Of a DNA stretch of 64,000 nucleotides, positions 54,707 to 64,000 are shown one piece after another. Positions within the stretch are counted from its first letter, which is position 1. Each line of letters begins with the position of its first letter. The stretch spans positions 2,852,001-2,916,000 of the forward strand of contig JAQQWL010000011.1 of assembly GCA_038363925.1 (NCBI GenBank). The letters are read 5' to 3'. The DNA comes from Apiospora phragmitis. Lineage: Eukaryota > Ascomycota > Sordariomycetes > Amphisphaeriales > Apiosporaceae. The notes below the pieces were generated by a model. That model did no database searches. It was not told the origin of the DNA and saw nothing but the letters and a program-made list of their open reading frames with translations. Made by a program: the position numbers and the translations under genes.

Positions 54707-57700
54707 TCAGTTCGCGTTGGCCAACGTATAATTCGTCATGGCATTCATCCGTTCCGTCGTGAGCTTTAGCGAGACCATCAGGAGCTCTTGATAGACATCG
54801 TTCTCCTCACGGCGCAGACGTTCCCAAGCATTGGTGTCCATGACCCAGACGGCGCAATCGCGAACGGCAAGGACCGTGGCGGTGCGGTCCGTCTGCGAGA
54901 AGAAGGGCAGCTCGCCACAGGTTGTGCCCTGAACAATGGGTTCCGACAGTTTGCCTTGGGGTGTCTCGTAGTCGGCGCGCAACTCGCCCCGCTCAAGAAG
55001 GTAAAAGCCATTGGCCGGTTCGCCCCGGTGATACAACACTGTGCCAGCCTTGTAGTCGCGCCTCTGGAAATACGGCTTAGCGCGAAACCAGAAGTCCTCA
55101 TTCTTGTCGCTGATGTCGTGGAAAATCTGAAGCATCAGCCGCAGTGGCTCGCTAATACCACGCCAGCGCGACGTCCGCTGCGACTCATGCTGAGTCAAGA
55201 CAGTTCTAGCGACCTGGTGCAGCTGGTTTCGCCTTGGCGACTGCGAAAGGTACTCGAGTGGCTGTGGCGTCGACTTGGTCTCCGGAACATCGAGGCTGGG
55301 GTGCGGTGAAGGACGGGTAACCCGCAATGCTTCCTGTTGAGCATAAAACGTCTTCAATTGCTCGTTCTCGCAGCTCTCCAGCGCCGAGTTGAGATCGGGC
55401 ATGAACTTGACCTCAATACCGCTTTCGCCCTCGCCAAGGCCTACTGCCCTGAGATCGCGGCCGACTCTGCTGTCCGCATCCTTGCCACTGATCAACATGA
55501 CAATCCCCTTCTTATTCAGAAGCCGGTTGAGCGTCATAAACCCTTCGGCAGCCGAATAATCGATCCCAGTGACTTGCCACAAGTCAAGTATGAGATATCG
55601 TATCGGATGTTCGGCGAAGTGATCGTCTGCAATCAGCGCTCGGACTTTCTCCTGAACACCGACAATAGTTCCAAAAAATAGGTTCCCAAACAGTTTGACA
55701 ATGTAAGTCTGACGGCCGACCTCTTGGAGGAAGTGGTACTGCGAAGGATTCCGCCTCACCATCGACCCGATCTGGTCTCCAGTGTAGGTTGCCCGGATGG
55801 CCGATACTTGAGACTGGTTCACAATCACGGAACCAAATGCCAGTACGATACCAAGGAAGATGCCCGCCACAAAGTCGTAGATACCCATGGTCAATACAAT
55901 GGCGATGATCTAGAGCCAAGTTAGCGATATTCGACAGTTGTGATTGCCGGGGTACTCACAGTAAGGTACTCTAGACGCTTCAACTTCCGTCTAGGCGCGA
56001 TGAGCGCATCCATGAGGAGTTCAATTCCCAGTACAAAAATCAAGGTTCCCACCATCATGACTGGGATAAAGCCGATGACGACAGGCCCAATGACCATTAC
56101 AGTAGCAGTTAGCGCCGCCAGCATGAAGCCGGCGAGCCTGCTGTTACCACCAGATCGCATGAAGAACAGGGTATTGGCATACACAAGATAGTTCTGTATA
56201 CTGCCAGCAAAACCCGACAGCAAGTTCGAATAGCCATGCAGTATGAGCTCATGGTTCAGGTTTGCATCATCCTCTCCAATCGATTGGGCCAAAGCAGGCA
56301 CGTTGATAGGAACGTGCAGCAAACTGAAGAAGGTGAGAGCAAACATAGCCCCCACAGTCTCCAAGATTACCCCCCAGTGAACCAGGTGGAATTCTGTTCG
56401 ACGGTTAGTAGTCTTTTCGAGGGAGGTCTGTTGGGGGACTGCTTACTATATAATGTCCAGAAGTGCCACCACGGTTCTTCCGCTGGAGGGGAATCGAAAA
56501 TCCACCCAGTGTGCCTCAAGTTGTTCGGCTCAAGTTCATCGATCGAGGCCACAAAGAACCAGAAGATCAGGGGTATCATCAGTATGTACACCGATACGAA
56601 ATGTTGCGAGTTAATTTTCTTCTGCAGAACGCATTGGAGAATCGCAAGGGCCAGCGGGATGATCCAAAGAGGTAGAGTAGACGGCTGTACCAAGCTGCGA
56701 AGCGTGGCCAGGTCGTAATGGAATGACTCGAGCCTTCCCGACACCTCGAATCCGGTGGCGATAAGGAACCAGCCCACACCACCGATACAGCCAATAAGTA
56801 TGTGGCGAGGGATGAAGCCTATAATATAGCCAAATTCGAACTTCCCGATACAGTAGAAGACAACACCTGTTAACATGGTGCTCAGAGCATAAGCCGTGAT
56901 TGTAGTCGCGATCACGGCATCCGGCTGGTCCTCTCCTATCGAAGATGTGATAGTAGCGGCCATGCTGTGGAAGAAAGGTACAACTTCGATCTGTGACTAG
57001 TTAGCTATGCCGTTCTGTATCACGAATGATTAGGGGTACTCACCAGCTCTGACCCTACGCCACCCCTGAATATACTTCCGCATGAAAAGGTCAACTGCGC
57101 AATAATAGTACTGACGTAGAAGATAGATATCCCAGCTGGTCCAAGGCTAGCAAAGACCGGGTTTCCCAGCGGAAACAGGATCATACCGTAAGACAATGCA
57201 TCCAAGATGTTCAGTAGCAAGCCAACAATGACGCTGGGCAAGCAGCGTAACGGGTGCATGACAGTCTCCTCCAGGATAGCTTTTCTATCCCAGGTCTTGG
57301 GGTTCAATACACCGACAACCCCCTGAATTCTTTCTGTGGCGGCCCCCCTCATGCTACCATACGTGCCGCTCCAACGTTGACGTGGCTTCTGGCTTTCAAT
57401 GTCATCCAAGTCTGCGATCACGCTCGAGGCCGGGCTGTCAATGGGACGAGAACCATTCGATTGCGCACGCAATAGCGGGGTTTCCTCCGACGGCCCATCG
57501 AGACTGAGATCCGACGATCCCTTGTTACGTGGATCTGGGCGGGTGGGAGGTCTTGTTCGTCGTTCGCGGTGGTCTACCATTCGGGGTTTGTCATCCACAT
57601 CCACCTCGGTGTCAATTTGCGGAGGCGAGTGTTTGAGCATATTAGCTAGCATGGATGGTCCGTCAGGCGGTGTGTAATCCTCTTCGCTTTCTGGGGAGCT

Positions 57701-58189
57701 AGATTCCGAAACCTCTTGTATAGAATCATCTGCAGCAGTCCCGTGGATAGCTCCAGGGTCATGTTGAGGTGTCGTCGAGACGTCGTGGGCTGGGTGTGGA
57801 GAGGATGAAGCCCTTGGCCTCAGGAACGAAGCCTTGCGTTTGTCCTTCTTGTCGGAGAGCACATATGACGCGAGCTCTGCGGTGTCTTCGCGAACGTTTC
57901 GTGCATACTCAGCGCTGTCCACCGGAGCTGAGATATTGTCAGTATATAACCAAGTGGGTGGTATGTGATGCAGGGGTGGCTTGCATAGGTGGTCTCGCAC
58001 AGAGCCCGGGATGAAGGACCTCGTGGGCTCTCGGAAGCCATTCGAATTGACGGAAGAGGATAGCAACCTTGGGTCAGCATAGGCAGGGCGAGGAGAGCTT
58101 TGTACGGGAATGTCTTCCGGTTCGCGCTGGTCCTGCGCCGAGGGAGATGGCCTCCGCCAGGAGGAGAAGCCGAAGTTTGGAGCAGACAT
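54707..58189 (-). CDS. SulP-family transporter with STAS and cyclic-nucleotide-binding-like domains
   Basis: Four exons (57044-58189, 56447-56990, 55960-56393 and 54707-55909; introns 50-53 nt, all good sites) encode 1,108 residues. Order: a long polar N-terminal region (1-310); SulP membrane core (about 320-730), opening HPLRCLPSVIVGLLLNILDA and including GFIPRHILIGCIGGVGWFLI and MVGTLIFVLGIELLMDALIA; STAS domain (about 760-880), with YLILDLWQVTGIDYSAAEGF; and a C-terminal cNMP-binding-like domain (about 960-1080), with YKAGTVLYHRGEPANGFYLL and TCGELPFFSQTDRTATVLAV. This plan matches yeast Ygr125w/Vsb1, which supports vacuolar storage of basic amino acids, rather than plasma-membrane sulfate permeases. 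The vacuolar role is therefore inference. The start at 58189 (MSAPNF) is chosen; 58213 is possible. Confidence 0.92.
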
Positions 58190-61052
58190 GATCAGGGAAT
58201 GGGTCGCTCTCATTCGACAGCCTTGAACAGGCTCTGAAGACTAAGTGCGGCAACAGCTTGATGTAGGAAAGACAAGCTGCAATTGCGGGAGGGGCTCAAG
58301 TCATGAGAAGAAGCGTCGGGGTTTTGTCGTGAACCATGATCAGGCGAGCAAATGCAGGTTACATCTAAAACGTAATAAAATACCCCAGCCAAATGTAATA
58401 CAGGGGAAAGCACGGTAAGGGAGAAAAGGATGGGGAAGCCAGGTTATGCGTCAACTCAGATTTGAGAAGGAAAAGAGAAAAAGACAAATATCTGATGAAC
58501 GCCCTTCACGCGAGGAAAGCTAAAGCCGTCCATACATGCATACGTCCACGATACATCGTCGAAAGTCGTCGAAAGAGTGGTTCTGCGAGCGAATAGGATT
58601 GTAGCTAGGTTTAGACAGACTTGAAGGAGTTCCAGAACGGGCCTTGATCAAATTTGCATGTGGTGGTGATAGGTCGGCTGCCACTGGTAGACCGTACCTA
58701 CTTTAACGCCCCACCTACTCCCTGTGTGTGTGTTTTTTTATTTTCTATGCTACCAGGCTACCTACTATGTACTACATCCCTTGTAGTGCATCCTACTACA
58801 TATCTGAGGCACTACATATCCATCATGCAGCTCTGATCCCTGCAGTGGCAGGGGGTTGTTATCTCTGAGCCAATGACTAAAAAACGTCATGGGCAAATAG
58901 GTGGTTAGTTAGGTGAGAAGCACTGAGGTGCGAGAGTTTAAAAAAAAAAAAAAGTCAGCAATTACCCCTGTCAACCGGCAAAGTCCCACCGTAGGTAGCC
59001 GTTAAGTAGTCGGTGATCGAAAAAGGCCTTCATCATTTCTCGTCTCTCGTCTCTCGCATATCCGTCCTGACAACATACCAGGACCTAGTGCTTGGACATG
59101 AAGCTACCAGTGCGAGAAGTACGAGCTGATGTTTTACCAGTTGAAACGCGCAGTAACTTACACAAACACATTACTCATTGCATGCGGGGTTCGACAACTC
59201 TCGTTGCATCCGTGCCGGCCGACTTTCCAGTATATCACCTGTTGGGTGCACAGTATTATGTCCTGTAACCAACCGGTGATGCAGCAACTATGTCATACTC
59301 ATGTGCTATAGCCTCCGACTACCAGTCCTAGGTTAGAGCAATCAATCTTCGTCGTCCGAGGTTCGACCAGAAAGGCAAGTCCAGAACTACGAGCGGATGT
59401 TATCCTCCATGTGTAACATCCACCAGACTTGCGTTTAACCTGAACATTCAAGGCTTTCTCCTAGGTATGCAGCACTCTGCTCTCCATTCCATGATTGATG
59501 GCAATCGGCCTACAGTCAGTGTACCCGTGCTGGGTACCCCTAAAGTTGAGGCTAAATCTCCTCTAATTTCTCGCGAAACGATACCTTCTGGCAAGGTAGC
59601 CTCAGGTAGGTCCTTCCAATGGGATTCTCGCACTTGTTGCCCGTTACGAGCGTTACGAGGTGCATGCCGTTGGAGGAAAGCAGAGGCGCCACAATAGCAC
59701 CAATGCAGTGCAAGAATCTGCTAACAACCATGTTAACATGGCTCGGTGGCTGCACCTCCTCACCCCTCGGACATCAAAACATCGTTGGCGCCAAGTATGC
59801 GAGCCAGCAATCAATCCCGATCCCGCTTGCCCGCTTGCCCGCCCACGCCTATGCGGCTGAAGTGTGGACTTGTTTTTGCTTTTTGCCAGTCCCACGTGGG
59901 GATAGGCTTCGGAGGGTGAAACCCACTCACTGTACAACAGGAACAGACAGCAGTCATAGCCCTCCCTGATTGCACATATACCAACAACATAGCAGAGTCG
60001 CCTGGTGAAGTACAGTAAGATCAATACATCAACAGATCATGTTCTTTGGTCGCCCCAGGCCAGCCAGCCCCAAGCTGAAAAACGAAGGAGGAGGAACAAC
60101 AACCGTCACCCGTGCTGTGGTGGAATAGTATGTAAGATAGCGCCCCTGTAACCCCCCACTCTTAACCTATCATCGACCAGTTCATCTCCAACTTCGAACC
60201 GGCCCACTGTTGGCTAGGGTCGCTTACTGACAAAGGTATTAGTAGTACCAATATTGTAAGTGAGCCCCCAATTCGAGATCGAGGAAAAGATGGGTTACAT
60301 CTACTCCGAATCTTCTTACGTACTGCAAAGCTATAGCATTGGTAGGTCTAAAGACCGGGTGGGGGAGCCCAGCGGGCCGGGCCTCCGAGCTTGACAGAAT
60401 GGAAACGGAGTCGCATCGGGTGCCACAGCGTCTCCATATCACGAATGATGCAGTAGTCACGGAGTTGTTTGTTTGAGTATGATATGTGATAGATATGGAT
60501 TTTGCACTGGCCCTTCGATTGTCCTTGTTGAGCCCTCTTCATAAGCCGGACTTCGGCACTTCATGTCGAGACCCCCCGGTGCTGCAGCAAAGCTTTGTCC
60601 CTCATTACCCCATAGCTGCTACATACAAGAGTGCATATGCAAGTGCCTGTCGCAGCTTGCCCGATCATTCCAATGTGACGGTGCGCTTGATGCCGACTGG
60701 CCAGGCCTTCTCTCACACAACCTGGCTGGAAACAGCGTAGGGTTAGTTGTCATCTCTGCGCTTGCATACTTCCTTACTCAGAGCAGGTCATCATTTCATG
60801 ACTCGATTTGATCAAGTGCATCGAGACGATCCAAGTCGTAATGACGCTCATCCAAGCAAGGCGAATATGCAAGTTGGCCGGCTAGCCGGGCTACTGCAAA
60901 TCTCAGGCAGCTGGGTGGTAATTCGAAACAATGCCATGACCCTTGAGCTCGGTACTCCAGGCTGTTTTGATGGGCTTTTTCACGCCCCAATACCGAAGAC
61001 CGATGCCGATTCCCCCATTTCATAGTAAAATTGCTAGCTTGTATGACATTGT
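58190..61052. other. Intergenic, no supported gene
   Basis: About 2.86 kb holding the transporter's upstream region and the 3' flank of Psf1. It includes a 14-base A run (58940-58953) and tctcgtc repeats (59038-59053). Short frames are present without family signature. Confidence 0.55.
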
Positions 61053-61821
61053 TCAGCCGAGTTTCTGGAGATATCCTTGAGCGATCAACCGCTCCACGTC
61101 ACCCTGGCGCACATAGAATTGGCTGTTCTTGGTCAAAGTAATGGCTCTGCATAGTCTAGTTTAGTCATGGATACGTCTCGTTAAGAGGAGATGCCTACTC
61201 ACCCGTATTCCGTCTGGATCTCACCGGCATCTTTCAAAACTCGAACGTCGATGAAGAGGTCGCGGGGCGGTTCAAGACTGCCCGTCAAGTCTATATCGGT
61301 CCATTGGCCCTTGTACGCGGCCAAAAGGTCGCTATACTGGCGGACATAGTCTTCCTCCTGCGGACTCAAGCTGCTTGAGCTGGAATCCGTAGCGCCAAGA
61401 TTCGAGCCGCTGTTTGACGAGACCTGTTGACCGGGAAGATCGACAAGGTCATAGCCCTTCCAGACAAGCTCCTCGAGCTTGTCGGTCCTTGTGCGGTGGT
61501 AGGCAAGCAGGCACCGCTTGTTCCTGCGGATAGACAGGTGGTTGACCAACATAGTGCAGGATTTGGCCTGGTCTGCGTGAGGGTCAAAGCCGCCTTCGAA
61601 GGACTTTAGCATATCGGCCAAGTCTTTTTCCAGATCCCGGACCTCACACGTCACGGCGCGGACCAGCTCGGTCTGGTATGGCGGCAAGTGCGCCAGATTC
61701 TGGGCCCGTTTGGCATGGTGGACCTATAGAAAAACGGTTCGATAGCAGCTCTATGTGTGTGTTTGTGGATGAAAGACGTAGTATTAGGATTTACCAGCTT
61801 GTTTCCCAGATCTCCGTACAT
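61053..61821 (-). CDS. PSF1: DNA replication complex GINS subunit Psf1
   Basis: Subunit of GINS, part of the CMG replicative helicase (Cdc45-MCM-GINS) in the nucleus. Three exons (61795-61821, 61203-61723 and 61053-61146; introns 61724-61794 and 61147-61202) join in frame to 213 residues, the usual length. Exon 1 encodes only nine residues (MYGDLGNKL), matching the conserved Psf1 N-terminus. Further hallmarks: HLPPYQTELVRAVTCEVRDL, the block SCTMLVNHLSIRRNKRCLLA then YHRTRTDKLEELVWKG, and the C-terminal B-domain ITLTKNSQFYVRQGDVERLI followed by AQGYLQKLG. It is head to head with Ade17, and an ACGCGT box lies 147 bp upstream of its start. Confidence 0.95.
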
Positions 61822-62467
61822 TGGATCGCGGGTCGTGGTGCGGCACGAGTTTTGTCTTTGCTATATAATTGCCCCGTGACTCCCGCCGGTAAAGAATATG
61901 GTTGATGTGTAAGAGGCAGGTATGTAGTATATATTGTGACGTGTCGTTTCAGTTGTCGGCTCAAGAAACGCGTCGTCGCGTAAATGGGCATAGAGTGGAT
62001 AGATACCTTTTTTTACTTTTACATAAGGGCGTAGATACAGTGCGTGTGCTGTACCAATATAGCCAGCTTTGCAACCAAATCACCGTAGTCCTCACCGTGT
62101 TTGCAACCAATAACACACGGACCAAGGGATGGGGGTCTCGAAAAAGTGCCCCGCGATTCTGACCTTATTTTAGGGCCAAAAATTATTTGCGCCAGACCCT
62201 ACGATTACCCCGCCATTTGCATCATCCCCAAGTCAAGCCAAATCAAACCAAGCCAAACCAAATCGTTAGACGTCGGGTGGCTTGATCTTTATTCTTTATT
62301 TTTTATTTCCCACCTACTTTGAATTCCGGATTTCTCTCTTTAGGATCTTCTATTTGGGTAATATCTCGGCCTATTTACTTGGTAAGAACACTCGATCTAG
62401 TAGCCCAGCACATATAAGTCCTAGTCGATTAACATCGTTATTCGCCCAGGATTCGAGTGAAATAAAC
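61822..62467. promoter_or_regulatory. Bidirectional promoter, Psf1 / Ade17, with MCB box
   Basis: The 646 bp between two outward start codons contains acgcgt at 61968-61973, within aaacgcgtcgtcgcg. ACGCGT is the MluI cell-cycle box bound by the MBF regulator, which drives S-phase genes in yeasts. An imperfect AAGCCAA/AAATCAA repeat (about 62231-62266) lies nearer Ade17. Presence of the motif is direct; its use here is inferred. Confidence 0.6.
62231..62266. repeat. Imperfect AAGCCAA/CAAATCAA repeat in the Ade17 leader region
   Basis: Five degenerate tandem units built from caagc/caaatc words on the plus strand, 200-240 bp before the Ade17 start. Too short and irregular for a satellite; it may be part of the core promoter or leader. 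Confidence 0.6.
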
Positions 62468-64000
62468 ATGGCTCAGAGAATTGCCATTGTGTCGGTCTAC
62501 GACAAGACCGGCTTGCTGGACCTTGCAAAGGGCCTGGTTCAGCAGAATGTCCGCATTCTCGCCTCCGGAGGCACTGCTCGTATGATCCGAGAGTCTGGCT
62601 TCCCAGTTGAGTAAGTGGCAATGCCCGAAATATACAAGTGCGCATTCCCCGTTCTGTGTGAATATCACTAAGACTTTCTGTTTTTTGAAGGGATGTGTCC
62701 GCCATTACCAAGGCCCCCGAGATGTTGGCAGGGCGCGTCAAGACTCTCCACCCTGCTGTCCATGCCGGCATACTAGCCAGAAACCTCGAATCGGACGAGA
62801 AGGACTTGGCCGAGCAGAGCATCGACAAGGTTGATTATGTTATTTGCAACCTGTACCCTTTCAAAGATACCATTTCCAAGATCAACGTCACCGTCCCCGA
62901 GGCTGTGGAAGAGATCGATATTGGTGGTGTCACTCTCATTCGAGCTGCCGCCAAGAATCACTCGCGCGTCACTATCCTGAGCGACCCCAAGGACTACCCC
63001 GAATTCCTGAAGGAGCTCAAGGCCGGCGAGATCCAGGAGACCAGCAGAAACCGTTACGCTCTCAAGGCATTCGAGCACACGGCTGACTACGATGATCACA
63101 TCTCTGCTTTCTTCCGTGCGCGATACGCCGGCGACGGAGCCCAGCACTCAACCCTCCGTTACGGGGCCAACCCCCACCAGAAGCCCGCCGCCGCTTTCAT
63201 GCGCTCGGCCGATTTGCCCTTCAAGGTGCTGTGCGGTTCTCCAGGATACATCAACCTCTTGGATGCGCTCAACAGCTGGCCGTTGGTGAAGGAGTTGAAG
63301 GCCGCACTCGGCAAGCCCGCTGCTGCCAGCTTCAAGCATGTCTCTCCCGCTGGCGCAGCCATCGGCGTTCCCCTGACTGCCGAGGAGCGACATGTGTACT
63401 TTGTCGACGATATTGAGGGTCTCGAAACCTCGGGTCTTGCTCAGGCCTATACCAGAGCTCGAGGCGCTGATCGTATGAGCAGCTTCGGGGACATGATTGC
63501 CCTCAGTGATGTCGTCGATGTACCTACTGCCCGCATCATCTCCAAAGAGGTGTCCGATGGTGTGATTGCTCCTGGTTACGAGGATGCTGCCTTGGATATC
63601 CTCAAGAAGAAGAAGGGCGGCAAGTACCTTGTTCTTCAGATGGATCCCGAGTACCAACCCGATCCTACCGAGACGCGAACCGTCTATGGTGTGACACTAC
63701 AGCAGCACCGCAACGACATTGAGATCAGCCCGAGCTCGTTCAGCCGAACAGTTACGCCCAAGGACTTCAGCCTGCCCGAGGCCGCGACTCGAGACCTCAC
63801 TGTTGCTACGATTGCCCTCAAATACACACAAAGCAACTCCGTATGCTATGCCAAGAACGGCCAGGTCATTGGTATTGGAGCTGGCCAGCAGTCTCGCATC
63901 CACTGCACCCGTCTTGCCGGCGATAAGGCCGACAACTGGTGGTTCCGCTTCCATCCCAAGGTCCTCGGTATCAAGTGGAAGAAGGGCACCAAGCGCCCCG
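62468..64000 (+). CDS. ADE17: Bifunctional AICAR transformylase / IMP cyclohydrolase, partial at window end
   Basis: PurH-type enzyme for the last two steps of de novo IMP synthesis: formylation of AICAR by 10-formyl-THF, then ring closure. Exon 1 is 62468-62610, intron 62611-62690 (gtaagt, ttgaag), and exon 2 runs past the window end. The visible 484 residues cover the MGS-like cyclohydrolase domain ([68 protein letters not shown]) and most of the transformylase domain ([45 protein letters not shown]-like positions read [39 protein letters not shown]). The KH pair in SFKHVSP corresponds to the catalytic Lys-His. Fungal Ade17 proteins are about 590 residues, so roughly 105 are cut off. Confidence 0.96.

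Noticed and set aside
1..64000. CRISPR arrays, rRNA genes, bacterial-type operons
   Set aside because: Eukaryotic gene structure throughout; the tandem repeats seen have no unique spacers and no rRNA sequence was recognised.

Overview
The window is nuclear DNA from a filamentous ascomycete (Pezizomycotina, most likely a Sordariomycete). Genes are well spaced. Introns are short (mostly 50-110 nt) with GTRNGT-type donors and CTRAC/CTAAC-like branch sites. Coding sequence is GC-rich against lower-GC spacers, and the gene set (Mnn9, Pex4, Atg33, Utp18, Psf1, Ade17, a PsuG-PfkB fusion) is that of a mould. This assignment is inferred from protein content; the species cannot be named.

Layout. 1-9 kb: a mannan polymerase subunit (Mnn9 type, +), a peroxisomal E2 enzyme (Pex4, -) and an ATF/CREB-type bZIP factor (-). 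8.9-15.4 kb: a long stretch with no credible gene, rich in simple repeats and TACCTA/TAGGTA words. 15.4-21.5 kb: a metabolic neighbourhood with a cupin protein (-), an FAD monooxygenase fused to an acetoacetate-decarboxylase-like domain (-) and a divergently transcribed short-chain dehydrogenase (+). 21.8-26.4 kb: a predicted GPI-anchored protein (-) and an NAD kinase (-), followed by a 15-copy 7-bp satellite. 29-35 kb: exosome subunit Rrp46 (-) head to head with a PP2A activator (PTPA/Rrd, +), then a bifunctional pseudouridine-degrading enzyme (-). 35.7-41.5 kb: a second secreted, probably GPI-anchored protein (+), a fold-back repeat element, an SDR (+) and a peroxisomal 2,4-dienoyl-CoA reductase ending in SKL (-). 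42.8-47 kb: Atg33 (+), Utp18 (+) and a small conserved protein of unknown function (-). 49.9-58.2 kb: a large unrecognised protein (+) and a SulP-STAS-cNMP-binding transporter (-). 61-64 kb: GINS subunit Psf1 (-) head to head with purine-biosynthesis enzyme Ade17 (+, cut by the window end).

Working links. Pex4 and the SKL-tagged dienoyl-CoA reductase are both peroxisomal. Cupin, monooxygenase/decarboxylase and SDR may form one small oxidative pathway. The Psf1/Ade17 spacer carries an ACGCGT (MCB) box.

Data-quality warning. Five otherwise well-conserved genes carry single-base indels, mostly changes in homopolymer length, that break the reading frame (near 3030, 5192, 21384, 39602, 50905 and 51398, with a possible seventh near 20336). 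They look more like sequencing or assembly errors than real pseudogenes.

Exon boundaries were read by eye from splice motifs, frame continuity and remembered family sequence. They are mostly exact to the base but not verified by transcripts.
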